Assembly: GCA_902613275.1 (NCBI GenBank)
Contig: CACMGM010000007.1
Location: forward strand, 1-50,876
DNA length: 50,876 bases
Origin: an uncultured Alphaproteobacteria bacterium
Lineage (GTDB): Bacteria > Pseudomonadota > Alphaproteobacteria > HIMB59 > GCA-002718135
Direction of reading: 5' to 3'
A model generated the notes under the pieces. It made no database searches and had not been told where the DNA came from. It saw only the letters and a program-made list of their open reading frames with translations. A program made the position numbers and the translations under genes. The first letter of the stretch is position 1. Every line of letters starts with the position of its first letter. Positions 38,186 through 49,536 of this stretch are shown here, one piece after another.

Positions 38186-38845
38186 TTATTTTGGCAAGAT
38201 TTGCTGACCTGTTTTTACCCAATCATCAAGAAATGCTTTCAGCCCTTTATCTGTGAGAGGATGTTTATATAATTCGTGAATAACTTTGGGTGGTAGAGTT
38301 GAAACATGGGCACCAATTACAGCTGCATCAATAAGATGTTGAGTGTTTCTTACCGAAGCAACTAATACTTCCGTATCAAATCCATAATTTTCATACATTA
38401 TTACTATATCTGAAATCAGATCCATTCCTTTTTCACCAATGTCATCTAATCTTCCTACAAAAGGAGAAATAAATGTTGCTCCAACTTTAGCGGCTAGTAG
38501 TGCTTGAGCAGCACTAAAACATAATGTTACATTTACCATGATATCTTTTTCTCTAAGAGCTTTGCAAGTTTGAAGACCAGCAGGTGTAAGAGGAACTTTT
38601 ACAGCAACATTCTTAGCTAATGATGCTAAGTACTTACCTTCTTCAAGCATTTTGTCATACTCGGTTGCTGTCACTTCTGCACTTACTGGACCGGATACTA
38701 TTGAACAAATTGTTTTAATTGTTTCTCCCATATCCTTACCACTTTTTGCAATAAGAGATGGGTTTGTAGTAACACCATCTATTAATCCACTAGACATTAA
38801 CTCTTCAATCTCAGATATATCGGCAGTGTCTATAAAAAATTTCAT
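38186..38845 (-). CDS. fsa: fructose-6-phosphate aldolase / TalC-type transaldolase
   Basis: A 219-residue short transaldolase-family enzyme. [27 protein letters not shown], the Schiff-base Lys K83 in [40 protein letters not shown] and ASVRNTQH are intact. The family includes both fructose-6-phosphate aldolases and true transaldolases, and the two activities cannot be separated here by inspection. It is divergent from priA. An inverted repeat lies 6 bases upstream of its start codon. Confidence 0.93.
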   Translation of the reverse strand: MKFFIDTADISEIEELMSSGLIDGVTTNPSLIAKSGKDMGETIKTICSIVSGPVSAEVTATEYDKMLEEGKYLASLAKNVAVKVPLTPAGLQTCKALREKDIMVNVTLCFSAAQALLAAKVGATFISPFVGRLDDIGEKGMDLISDIVIMYENYGFDTEVLVASVRNTQHLIDAAVIGAHVSTLPPKVIHELYKHPLTDKGLKAFLDDWVKTGQQILPK

Positions 38846-38851
38846 TGTTTG

Positions 38852-38868
38852 TTGTATACCATATACAA
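38852..38868. promoter_or_regulatory. 17-base perfect inverted repeat between fsa and priA
   Basis: TTGTATA (38852-38858), CCA spacer, TATACAA (38862-38868): seven perfect base pairs of dyad symmetry in the 63-base gap between divergent starts. The centre is about 15 bases upstream of the fsa start and about 50 from the priA start. It could be an operator for one or both genes. TATACA also resembles a -10 hexamer on each strand, so part of the symmetry may simply reflect promoter elements. Confidence 0.4.
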
Positions 38869-38908
38869 GTTATTTAGAAAGTTAACATATAAAAAATACA
38901 TAAATATA

Positions 38909-40864
38909 ATGTTGTACGATGTAGTAGTAACAAGACCTTTCGACAAAGTTTTCACCTATTCTTCAACAAATGAGCAACTCGAAATTGGTCAAGTAGTCTT
39001 AGTTCCATTTGGAAAAAAAATAGAAGCCGGAATTATTTGGAAGAAGAATGTTAAAAATCCTGGATACGAAATTAAAGAGGTTACAAAAATTTGTAATGAT
39101 CTTATTCTTAAGAATACTTCAATTGATTTTATAAATTGGATCGCAAGTTATACTTTAGCTCCACTAGGAGCAGTTTTAAAATTATTTCTTATTAATAATG
39201 ATATAGTTCAATTTGATAAAGAAAAATTAGATAGTTTCAATAACACCGAACCTTCTTTAGTGACCTTAAGTGAAGAGCAATCAAATTCATTCAAAGAAAT
39301 CATCCAATCATTTAATAAATCAAACAAACCTGTTTTATTAGAAGGGGTAACAGGCTCTGGTAAAACTGAAGTATATTTTGAAATAATAGATAAATTTTTA
39401 AAAGAAAAAAAACAAATATTAATAATGGTTCCAGAAATTAGCCTAACACCGCAATTAGAGACAAGAGTAAAGAAGCGTTTTGGTATGGAAGTGTGTTTGT
39501 GGCATTCTAAAATTACAAAAAAAAATAGGCAAAAAATTTGGCATCAATGTTTTGCTGGAGATTTAGTCATTGTTATTGGCGCCCGTTCAAGTTTGTTTCT
39601 TCCTTTTACAAACTTAGGATTAATTGTTGTCGATGAAGAACATGATTCTAGTTATAAACAAGAGGACAATATACGTTACCAAGCAAGAGATCTTGCAGTT
39701 GTAAGAGCTAAAATTGAAAAAAATTTTATATTATTAGCTTCAGCAACGCCGTCTTTAGAAACAATAAATAATGTTAAAATTAAAAAATATGATCAAGTCT
39801 ATTTATCAAAACAATTTTCTGGAACTCCATTACCTGAAATTTCTATAATTGATTTAAATAAAAATAAACTTGATAAAGATAAATGGATATCACAATCAAT
39901 TATAGATTCTATTTCTCAGTGCTTAGAAAATAAGGAACAAACTCTTATTTTTTTAAATCGTAGAGGATATTCTCCATTAACCTTATGTAACAGTTGTGGA
40001 TTCAGATATGAATGTGATCAATGTTCATCATGGATGGTTATGCATCAACACAAAAAAGTTTTCTTATGCCATCAATGTGGCACTATTAAAAAATTAATTT
40101 TAGATTGTCCTCAATGTAATGAAAAAGATAGTATAAAATTTGTTGGTCCTGGAGTTGAGAGAGTTGCAGAGGAGTTAAAAGAATTCTTTCCTTGGAAAAA
40201 TATTTCCATAATGTCTAGCGACAACGTTAACACACCAAACAAAATTAAAGAATTTATTACTGATATAAACAACAAAGATATAGATATAATTGTAGCTACA
40301 CAAATTATGGCAAAAGGATATGATTTTCCAAATTTGTCATTAGTAGGAATAGTTGATGCGGACGCAGGTTTATTTGGTGGTGATCCAAGAGCAATAGAAA
40401 AAACTTTTAACCTACTTCAGCAAGTTGGAGGAAGAGCTGGTAGAGGAAAAAAAATTGGTAAAGTTTTTCTTCAAACATATTTTCCAGATCAAGAAATAAT
40501 TAAGTCGATTCAACTTCGAGAAAGAGAAGCTTTTATTGAAAGAGCTTTAGAAGAGAGAAAGAATTTTAATATTCCTCCTTTTGGTTTTATGACTTCAATA
40601 ATTCTTTCTAGTCATACAAAAGCTTTAGTTCTTAAACAAGCTTCAAGACTGGCTCAACAAGATCAAAATAGTGAAAATATTAAAATTCTAGGTCCAGTTG
40701 AAGCTCCAATTTTTTTGCTTAGAGGACAATATCGATATAGAATATTATTGAAGAGCAATAGTAGAAAAAATCTGAATAAATTCACAAAAAAAATTGTCGA
40801 AAAGACTAAATTACCTTCTTCCGTAAAGTTAATTATTGATGTTGATCCCTACTCATTTATGTAA
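38909..40864 (+). CDS. priA: primosomal protein N' (replication restart helicase)
   Basis: DEAH-type 3'-5' helicase that restarts stalled replication forks. ATG 38909 (MLYDVVVTRPFDKVFTY) matches the family N-terminus; an upstream in-frame ATG at 38849 lies in the inverted-repeat region and is rejected. N-terminal DNA-binding domain, Walker A GVTGSGKTE, DEEH box in VVDEEHDSSYKQ, eight zinc-binding cysteines in four pairs (CNSC, CDQC, CHQC, CPQC) and helicase motifs IMAKGYDFPNL and QQVGGRAGRG. Length is 651, shorter than E. coli (about 730). It precedes the ATP synthase operon. Confidence 0.97.
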   Translation: MLYDVVVTRPFDKVFTYSSTNEQLEIGQVVLVPFGKKIEAGIIWKKNVKNPGYEIKEVTKICNDLILKNTSIDFINWIASYTLAPLGAVLKLFLINNDIVQFDKEKLDSFNNTEPSLVTLSEEQSNSFKEIIQSFNKSNKPVLLEGVTGSGKTEVYFEIIDKFLKEKKQILIMVPEISLTPQLETRVKKRFGMEVCLWHSKITKKNRQKIWHQCFAGDLVIVIGARSSLFLPFTNLGLIVVDEEHDSSYKQEDNIRYQARDLAVVRAKIEKNFILLASATPSLETINNVKIKKYDQVYLSKQFSGTPLPEISIIDLNKNKLDKDKWISQSIIDSISQCLENKEQTLIFLNRRGYSPLTLCNSCGFRYECDQCSSWMVMHQHKKVFLCHQCGTIKKLILDCPQCNEKDSIKFVGPGVERVAEELKEFFPWKNISIMSSDNVNTPNKIKEFITDINNKDIDIIVATQIMAKGYDFPNLSLVGIVDADAGLFGGDPRAIEKTFNLLQQVGGRAGRGKKIGKVFLQTYFPDQEIIKSIQLREREAFIERALEERKNFNIPPFGFMTSIILSSHTKALVLKQASRLAQQDQNSENIKILGPVEAPIFLLRGQYRYRILLKSNSRKNLNKFTKKIVEKTKLPSSVKLIIDVDPYSFM

Positions 40865-40903
40865 TTTACCCACAATTTTAAAAATATCCTCGATTTAACT
40901 CAT

Positions 40904-40933
40904 TTGACGCACAAACTGACAGTTTACCTACTT
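40904..40933 (+). promoter_or_regulatory. probable atp operon promoter with inverted repeat in its spacer
   Basis: In the 118-base gap before atpH, TTGACG (40904-40909) is a near-consensus -35 box. Spacing of 17-18 bases leads to CCTACT/CTACTT (about 40927-40933), a weak -10. Between them is a perfect inverted repeat AAACTG-A-CAGTTT (40913-40925), an operator-like position. The -35 and the repeat are directly seen; the assignment as promoter and operator is inferred. Confidence 0.4.
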
Positions 40934-40982
40934 TTTCTGATGTGCTAATAGCCTATTCCAAAACTTCTTATGAATTTAATAT

Positions 40983-41540
40983 ATGCCATCTAATACATTA
41001 TCTGGAGATCTTATATCGGAAAGGTATGGAGCAGCACTCTATGATCTTGCTTCTGAAAAAAAATGCATTGATGATATTCTAAAAGATTTTGAATTAGTGA
41101 ATAAAGCATTGAAAGAAAGTTCAGAATTAAGACAGGTTATTAAAAGTCCATTAGTAAATTCAGATGAGAAACTTAATATTTTATTAAAATTATTTTCTGA
41201 AGTAAATTTACATAATCTTACGACAACTTTTTTAAAAGTTCTTGATAACAATAAAAGAATTTCAAATATCGCTTCTATTATTTTACAATTTAAAAAAATA
41301 AACTCTGAAAAAAGAGGTGATATTACTGCTGACATAACATCAGCAAACATATTATCTGATGATGAAAAAAATAATATTACAAATCAACTTAAAAAATCTT
41401 TAGGTGAAAAATTATCTTTAAATTTTGATGTCGATGAAGACATTATTGGTGGTTTAATTGTTAAGGTTGGTTCCAAAATGATTGATACATCTATAGCGAA
41501 TAAAATTAATAAACTTAAAATTGCAATGAAGGGGGCATAA
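40983..41540 (+). CDS. atpH: ATP synthase F1 delta subunit
   Basis: Peripheral-stalk connector between F1 and the b subunits. The 185 residues show [17 protein letters not shown] near the N-terminus, [16 protein letters not shown], and the C-terminal [29 protein letters not shown] motif. First gene of the F1-only operon; F0 genes (atpB, E, F) are elsewhere, as usual in alphaproteobacteria. Its stop overlaps the atpA ATG (TAATG), and a GGGGG stretch just before serves as the atpA ribosome binding site. Confidence 0.96.
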   Translation: MPSNTLSGDLISERYGAALYDLASEKKCIDDILKDFELVNKALKESSELRQVIKSPLVNSDEKLNILLKLFSEVNLHNLTTTFLKVLDNNKRISNIASIILQFKKINSEKRGDITADITSANILSDDEKNNITNQLKKSLGEKLSLNFDVDEDIIGGLIVKVGSKMIDTSIANKINKLKIAMKGA

Positions 41541-43075
41541 TGGAAATTAAAGCTGCAGAAATATCGTCTGTAATTAAAGACCAAATAGCTAATTTTGAAA
41601 CTAAAGCGGACGTTGCTGAGGTTGGAACAGTACTAAGTGTTGGAGATGGAATTGCACGTGTGTATGGTCTTGATCAAGTACAAGCTGGAGAGATGGTAGA
41701 ATTCCCAGGCGGCATTAAAGGTATGGCCCTCAACCTTGAAATGGATAACGTTGGTGTTTCAATCTTCGGTGATGATACTGGAATTAAAGAAGGTGATACA
41801 GTTAAACGTACAGGAGAAATTGTTGACGTTCCTGTTGGAAAAGAATTATTAGGACGTGTTGTTGATGGTTTAGGAAATCCTATTGATGGCAAAGGCCCTA
41901 TTCAATCTTCTGAAAAGAGAAGAATTGAATTAAAAGCCCCAGGTATTATTCCTCGTCAAAGTGTTTCTGAACCTATGCAGACAGGTATTAAAGCACTTGA
42001 TGCTCTTGTTCCAGTTGGAAGAGGACAGCGTGAATTAATCATTGGTGACAGACAAACAGGTAAAACTGCTGTTGCTATTGATACAATCTTAAATCAAAAA
42101 TCTGTAAATCAATCAGACAATGAAAAAGAAAAGTTATATTGTATCTATGTTGCAATTGGTCAGAAAAGATCAACAGTTGCTCAAATTGTAAAAACGCTAG
42201 AAGATAATGGTGCAATGGAATATACAATTGTTGTATCTGCAACTGCATCCGAGCCTGCACCGTTGCAATTTTTATCTGCTTATACTGGCTGTACAATGGG
42301 TGAGTATTTTAGAGATAATGGTATGCATGCATTAATTGTTTATGATGATTTATCAAAGCAAGCTGTTGCTTACAGACAGATGTCTCTTTTATTAAGAAGA
42401 CCTCCTGGACGTGAAGCATATCCCGGAGATGTATTTTATATTCATAGTCGTCTTTTAGAAAGAGCTGCCAAAATGAGTGATGAACATGGTGGTGGAAGTT
42501 TGACCGCCCTTCCAATTATTGAAACTCAAGCAGGGGATTTATCTGCTTATATTCCAACGAATGTTATATCCATTACTGATGGACAAATATTCTTGGAAAC
42601 CAACCTATTCTTTGCTGGTATTCGACCTGCGATTAACGTTGGTCTTTCTGTAAGTCGTGTTGGTTCTGCTGCGCAAACAAAAGCAATGAAAAAAATTGCT
42701 GGTCCTGTAAAACTAGAATTAGCTCAATATCGTGAAATGGCCGCTTTTGCACAGTTTGCATCAGACTTAGACGCTTCAACAAAACAATTACTTGATCGTG
42801 GTGCAAGACTAGTTGAAATTTTAAAACAAGGTCAATATTCACCACTAACGGTTTCAGAGCAAGTTGTATCTATTTATGCAGGTGTACGCGGATATCTTGA
42901 TAAAGTTGCAGTAGGCGATGTAGTCAAGTTTGAAACAGAAGTTTTAAATGAGATTAGAACTAAGCATAGTGATTTATTAGATGCAATTGCCAATGAAAAA
43001 GAATTATCTAAAGAAAATGATGATAAATTAAAATCAATCTTAGATGATTTGGTTGTAAAGTTTGCAAGAAACTAA
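41540..43075 (+). CDS. atpA: ATP synthase F1 alpha subunit
   Basis: Non-catalytic nucleotide-binding subunit. Walker [12 protein letters not shown] near residue 170, the [27 protein letters not shown] block, [48 protein letters not shown] and the family signature [17 protein letters not shown]. Length is 511, typical. It shares one base with the atpH stop and is followed by atpG after 3 bases. Confidence 0.99.
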   Translation: MEIKAAEISSVIKDQIANFETKADVAEVGTVLSVGDGIARVYGLDQVQAGEMVEFPGGIKGMALNLEMDNVGVSIFGDDTGIKEGDTVKRTGEIVDVPVGKELLGRVVDGLGNPIDGKGPIQSSEKRRIELKAPGIIPRQSVSEPMQTGIKALDALVPVGRGQRELIIGDRQTGKTAVAIDTILNQKSVNQSDNEKEKLYCIYVAIGQKRSTVAQIVKTLEDNGAMEYTIVVSATASEPAPLQFLSAYTGCTMGEYFRDNGMHALIVYDDLSKQAVAYRQMSLLLRRPPGREAYPGDVFYIHSRLLERAAKMSDEHGGGSLTALPIIETQAGDLSAYIPTNVISITDGQIFLETNLFFAGIRPAINVGLSVSRVGSAAQTKAMKKIAGPVKLELAQYREMAAFAQFASDLDASTKQLLDRGARLVEILKQGQYSPLTVSEQVVSIYAGVRGYLDKVAVGDVVKFETEVLNEIRTKHSDLLDAIANEKELSKENDDKLKSILDDLVVKFARN

Positions 43076-43078
43076 TCT

Positions 43079-45403
<2,325 letters not shown>

Positions 45404-45404
<1 letters not shown>

Positions 45405-45802
45405 TGGCAACAATTTCTTTTGATTTAGTTTCTCCAGAAAACCTCATCTTTAATGATGATGTTGGAACTATTATTGTTCCAGGCAAAGATGGTGATCTGG
45501 GTGTCTTACCTGGACATAGTCAAGTAATGTCCTCATTAAGACCCGGCAGAGTGATGGTTTATAGTGAGGATAAAAATTTAGTTAAATCATTTTTTGTATC
45601 AGGTGGTTTTGCTGAAATTAATCCAGAGAAATGTATCGTTCTTGCAGAAAGTGTAGTCGAACTAAATTCTTTAGACAAATCTTCAATTGAAAAAGAAATT
45701 GAACAATTAGGTAGTAAGGAAAGTAAAGAATCAGAAGAGCAACTATCGATAGCAAAAGCTAAGTTAGAAGCTATAACTGTAAGTTTTTATGATAAGATTT
45801 AA
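45404..45802 (+). CDS. atpC: ATP synthase F1 epsilon subunit
   Basis: Rotor subunit with regulatory role. The 132 residues begin with FDLVSPENLIFNDDVGTIIVPGKDGDLGVLPGH, the diagnostic epsilon beta-sandwich, followed by VSGGFAEINPEKCIVLAESVVEL and the C-terminal helical part. It shares one base with the atpD stop. Its TAA overlaps, through a TTAA palindrome, the stop of the convergent amidohydrolase gene, so there is no separate terminator space. Confidence 0.97.
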
Positions 45803-46833
45803 TTTATAGGATTAACAGAATCTATTAAATTTTTTGCATTATTATAAAAAAGATCCTGCTTTTCACTTTCTGTTATAATACTATTTCGAATTCCTCTTTT
45901 CATTGCTCTTAATTGTTCATATCTAATAAATGTCATTCGACCATCACAATGGCTTAGAGCTAAATTATGATTATCAGAATTTATTGCAGACCAAGCTTTC
46001 CCAAAAGTAATATATTTCCCTCTCATTCTCCCTATCATATCATCAGATCCATACATTATTTTTTCAAGACCAACTCCTTGGTACAAAGCATCAATTGAAT
46101 CAGATTCACACACTGTTGAACAATCATACCAAATATTTTTTAAATCTCTAATTTTCTTAACCCCTTTTTCTAACGCCCAAGCAGAATAACTTCTAGCACA
46201 GTGAGCAAGTATCCATTTAACATTGGGATATTTATCACTCAAATAAATTAGGTCATTAATATTATCATCATCAGCAATTGCATCTTTTTTTGCTAAATGC
46301 ATCATAATGATAAGTTCAAATTTATCTGCAATTTCTATTTGCTCTTCAGTTATAAAGTCTAAAATTTTGCAATTAATTATATCGTTTGTTTTTGAATAAA
46401 ATCTATATGGTTTAAAACCTTTAATGTTATTTTTTAATAAAAGCTCTTCAATATAATTTTTATCCATATTTGGGTTAATTAAAATTAAGCAATTATTTTC
46501 AGTATGTGTTTTAGTTTGTTCTAAAATATATTCATTTGAGGCCTCAAAATTACATGGATATTTGAATGGAAAAGGAAAACTTAACCTATTTACTACTCTA
46601 TTAGGCATAAGTAATTGATCTACTTGATCTGCAAATCTCATAGATATTTCACTAAAATATTTTCCTTGAAAATTTCTTTCACCAATATTCTTATTAGGAT
46701 CCTGATTAAAACTCCATTTATAAATGTGAGTATGAACATCAAAAATATTTTTAGGAACAAAGTTTTCTAACTCTTCATCCCATATTTGTTTATCTAAGCT
46801 CGTAATTGTTAATTCAGGATTTTCATTAAACAT
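45799..46833 (-). CDS. amidohydrolase-superfamily (Amidohydro_2) protein
   Basis: A 344-residue TIM-barrel metal-dependent hydrolase, PF04909 type. The N-terminal metal-binding HxH is H34-x-H36 in FDVHTHIY. Other likely ligands are the His in IIMMHLAKK, the His in ILAHCARSY and the Asp in MYGSDDMIGR, all in the expected order. The substrate is unknown; this branch includes decarboxylases and lactonases as well as amidases. It overlaps rppH by 8 bases upstream, so it is probably the last gene of the proBA-nadD-rsfS-ctpA-rppH operon. Confidence 0.85.
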   Translation of the reverse strand: MFNENPELTITSLDKQIWDEELENFVPKNIFDVHTHIYKWSFNQDPNKNIGERNFQGKYFSEISMRFADQVDQLLMPNRVVNRLSFPFPFKYPCNFEASNEYILEQTKTHTENNCLILINPNMDKNYIEELLLKNNIKGFKPYRFYSKTNDIINCKILDFITEEQIEIADKFELIIMMHLAKKDAIADDDNINDLIYLSDKYPNVKWILAHCARSYSAWALEKGVKKIRDLKNIWYDCSTVCESDSIDALYQGVGLEKIMYGSDDMIGRMRGKYITFGKAWSAINSDNHNLALSHCDGRMTFIRYEQLRAMKRGIRNSIITESEKQDLFYNNAKNLIDSVNPIN

Positions 46834-47296
46834 CTTTTAGAACTTTTTTAAATTCACTTTGAATTTTCTGATAAACATTTTTTTTAAATGGTACTGCATT
46901 ATGAGTAATTTTGTCGTAATTCATCCATTTCCAATCACTAAATTCAGGATTTTCTGTTCCTACATTTATATCACTATCATCACCATTAAAGTTAAATAAA
47001 AACCATTTTTGAATTTGACCCATATACTCATTTCCCCAGGGTAAGGTACTTAAAATTTCACTTGGTATATCATAGGATATCCATTCTTTAGATGAAGCAA
47101 TTAGGGACACTTTATTAGTACCAATTTCTTCCATCATTTCTCTCCAAACTGCTTCTTCAGGATTTTCATCTTCATCAATACCACCTTGTGGCATTTGCCA
47201 ATACCCGCTAGGATTATCTAGTCTTTTGCCAACTAAAATCTGGTTTTTTGTGTTGAGAATCATCATTCCCACACATTTTCTATATTTTTTTTGCAT
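46826..47296 (-). CDS. rppH: RNA pyrophosphohydrolase (Nudix)
   Basis: Removes pyrophosphate from the 5' end of mRNAs, starting RNase E-dependent decay. Opening YRKCVGMMILNTKNQILVGKR and GYWQMPQGGIDEDENPEEAVWREMMEEIGT contain the full Nudix box (G-x5-E-x7-REMMEEIG). C-terminal GQIQKWFLFNF and FSDWKWMNYDKI fit the RppH subgroup rather than a generic Nudix hydrolase. Length is 156. It starts 2 bases after the ctpA stop and overlaps the amidohydrolase start by 8 bases. Confidence 0.94.
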   Translation of the reverse strand: MQKKYRKCVGMMILNTKNQILVGKRLDNPSGYWQMPQGGIDEDENPEEAVWREMMEEIGTNKVSLIASSKEWISYDIPSEILSTLPWGNEYMGQIQKWFLFNFNGDDSDINVGTENPEFSDWKWMNYDKITHNAVPFKKNVYQKIQSEFKKVLKDV

Positions 47297-47298
47297 TA

Positions 47299-48603
47299 CT
47301 ATTCTTGAATTTCATTAAAGAGACTTACACCTTGCACAAGATCAAAGGCTCTACGAAGTTGATAATCAAGCTCTAAACGTTTTTCAAATTCACTTAATTC
47401 ATTATCTTCATTATCTTCATTATCTTCTAATTCTTCTTCGTTATTTTTATCAAGGGAATCTTTTAAATCCGACTCAGAAAATCTTTTATAATTAAAAGAT
47501 TCAAATTCTCCTTGCTCAATAATTATATCTGGAAAAATACCCTTACCCTGGATTGATTCACCTGAAGGAGTATAATATCTAGCTGTAGTTAATCTTATAC
47601 CAGTGAGATTATCGCTATTTGAAACTTGAAAGGGAATTATTGTTTGTACTGATCCTTTACCAAAAGATTGTGTGCCTATAATGATTGCTCTTTTATGATC
47701 CTGTAGGGCGCCTGCAACAATTTCAGATGCTGATGCAGAACCTCCGTCAATAATTACAACAAGTGGTTTACCATTAGTTCTATCAGACTTCTTTGCACGA
47801 TATCTTCTAATATCTTTTTTAACTCTACCTCTTGTTGAAACAATTTCTCCTCTTTCCAAGAATATATCTGTTACCTTAACTGCTTGAGTAAGAAGACCGC
47901 CTGGATTAGACCGTACATCTAAAACATAACCTTTTATTTGGTTTTCTTTTTCAATTTTTTTTATTGCATCAAGAAGGCCACTTTCTGTTTGTTCGTTAAA
48001 AGATGTTATTCTCAAATATCCAATATTGTTAAGCACTTCACTTTTTACTGATCTAATTTTTATATAATCTCTAATAATTTCAATCTCAAAGGGTTCAGTA
48101 TTTGCTCTCGAAATAGTAACTACTATTGGTTCACCTTTTTTACCTCTCATTAATTCAACAGCTTCATTTAGAGTTAGACCAAAAACAGGTGTTTCGTCTA
48201 TTTGAATAATGTAATCACCTGCAAGAACTCCAGCTTCATATGCTGGCGTATCTTCTATCGGAGCAATGACTTTCACAAAACCTTCTTCCATGGTTATTTC
48301 AATTCCTAATCCCCCAAATTTACCCTCTGTATCCATTTGCATTTCTTGAAATACTTCTTCATTCATAAAACCAGAATGAGGATCTAAACCCGACAACATT
48401 CCATCAATCGCTTTTTCAATTAATTCTTGATCCGTAACCTCTTCCACATAGGATGATCTTACCCTGTCAAATACCTGCCCAAATAGATCTAAATATTTAT
48501 ATTTTTCTTCATCTGAAGAAGATCCATATGTTTTAGGTGCAAGAAGTGTAATGACCGTGAGCAGTAGTATTACTTTTAAAAATACATTTTTTGAAATTAT
48601 CAT
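47299..48603 (-). CDS. ctpA: carboxy-terminal processing peptidase CtpA (S41)
   Basis: Periplasmic Ser-Lys protease with a PDZ domain. Signal peptide/anchor at about residues 5-27 (VFLKVILLLTVITLLAPKTYG). PDZ domain with FGGLGIEI, GVLAGDYIIQIDE near 95-175, then the catalytic core: VLDVRSNPGGLL, DGGSASASEIVAGAL with the nucleophile Ser, and SFGKGSVQTI with the general-base Lys. The tail has an Asp/Glu/Asn-rich stretch (about 395-415). Length is 434. It lies 5 bases after rsfS. Confidence 0.95.
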   Translation of the reverse strand: MIISKNVFLKVILLLTVITLLAPKTYGSSSDEEKYKYLDLFGQVFDRVRSSYVEEVTDQELIEKAIDGMLSGLDPHSGFMNEEVFQEMQMDTEGKFGGLGIEITMEEGFVKVIAPIEDTPAYEAGVLAGDYIIQIDETPVFGLTLNEAVELMRGKKGEPIVVTISRANTEPFEIEIIRDYIKIRSVKSEVLNNIGYLRITSFNEQTESGLLDAIKKIEKENQIKGYVLDVRSNPGGLLTQAVKVTDIFLERGEIVSTRGRVKKDIRRYRAKKSDRTNGKPLVVIIDGGSASASEIVAGALQDHKRAIIIGTQSFGKGSVQTIIPFQVSNSDNLTGIRLTTARYYTPSGESIQGKGIFPDIIIEQGEFESFNYKRFSESDLKDSLDKNNEEELEDNEDNEDNELSEFEKRLELDYQLRRAFDLVQGVSLFNEIQE

Positions 48604-48608
48604 ATATT

Positions 48609-48944
48609 TTAAGCTAGTTTAGTTTGTGAAGAATCAAAGCTTACTTCCCATAATTTTTCTAATGCGTATAATTCTCTAATTTCTTGTCGAAACAAATGAA
48701 CAATGATCTCACCTGCATCAACAATTATCCAGTCACATTGAGGTCTTCCTTCAGGATTCGGACATTTTATCCCTGCTTTTTTTAATTTTTTTACCATTTC
48801 GTCTGCTGTAGCATCTGAATGTCTAGTTGATCTACAGGTAGCAATCACAAAGGCATCAGCAACGGATGATTTGTTTGATAAATCAATAACCTTTATATCT
48901 TCAGCTTTTGCATCACTTAGTATTGATACAATATTTTCTGTCAA
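48609..48944 (-). CDS. rsfS: ribosomal silencing factor RsfS
   Basis: Binds L14 and blocks subunit joining in starvation. The 111 residues match DUF143/RsfS: DIKVIDLSNKSSVADAFVIATCRSTRH, GRPQCDWIIVDAGEIIVHLFRQEIRELYALEKLW. The start is TTG 48944; no ATG exists in the usual position. It lies 13 bases after nadD. In many alphaproteobacteria rlmH and an envC-type gene come next; here ctpA follows directly. Confidence 0.95.
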   Translation of the reverse strand: MTENIVSILSDAKAEDIKVIDLSNKSSVADAFVIATCRSTRHSDATADEMVKKLKKAGIKCPNPEGRPQCDWIIVDAGEIIVHLFRQEIRELYALEKLWEVSFDSSQTKLA

Positions 48945-48957
48945 TGAAGTAATTTTA

Positions 48958-49536
48958 TTAATATTTGCCTCTTAATTTATTTCTTTGATTTCTAATTTCA
49001 GATGATGAAATTTTAATTTCTTTATTTTGTATCAAAGTCCATGCAGGAATTTTTTTTGAAACATGTTCTATGTCTTGAGCTATATATTTATGATGAATAA
49101 ATTTTTTTGCTGCAACACTTTTCAAAGCATTTGTATTATATCCATGTCTTCTAAAAATAACAATAGAGATAATATGAAAAATTGATTGCCATTTTTCCCA
49201 TTCGTGAAAATTAACTAAATTGTCTGCACCCATTAACCAAACAAATTTAATATTTTTATAATATTGAATAAGAAATTTAATTGTTTGATAAGAATATTGA
49301 GATTTAATTTTTTTTTCTACTTCTAATATTTTTATAGGAAAATTTTTTGTAATTTGTTTACAATTTTGTAATCTTTCTTCGTATGTTGCAGGTTTTGAAA
49401 TTTTCAAAGGATTCTGAGGTGTAACTAGCCACCAAATTTCATCTAGATGTAATACTTTTTTAGCTTCATTTGAAATAAATAGATGCCCTCGATGTGGCGG
49501 ATCAAAAGACCCTCCCAGAAGTCCAATCTTTTTCAA
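48958..49536 (-). CDS. nadD: nicotinate-nucleotide adenylyltransferase
   Basis: Makes deamido-NAD from nicotinate mononucleotide and ATP. The HxGH-type motif GGSFDPPHRGHLFIS is at 9-23. IWWLVTPQNPLK, WLMGADNLVNFHEW and the C-terminal SSSEIRNQ (ISSTxxR equivalent) are present. Length is 192. The start is TTG 49536, immediately after the proA stop, giving KKIGLLGGSFDP at the normal family start. Confidence 0.95.
   Translation of the reverse strand: MKKIGLLGGSFDPPHRGHLFISNEAKKVLHLDEIWWLVTPQNPLKISKPATYEERLQNCKQITKNFPIKILEVEKKIKSQYSYQTIKFLIQYYKNIKFVWLMGADNLVNFHEWEKWQSIFHIISIVIFRRHGYNTNALKSVAAKKFIHHKYIAQDIEHVSKKIPAWTLIQNKEIKISSSEIRNQRNKLRGKY

Noticed and set aside
38849..38908. In-frame ATG extending PriA by 20 residues
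   Set aside because: The extension runs through the intergenic inverted repeat and has no similarity to PriA N-termini; MLYDVVVTRPF at 38909 is the family start.
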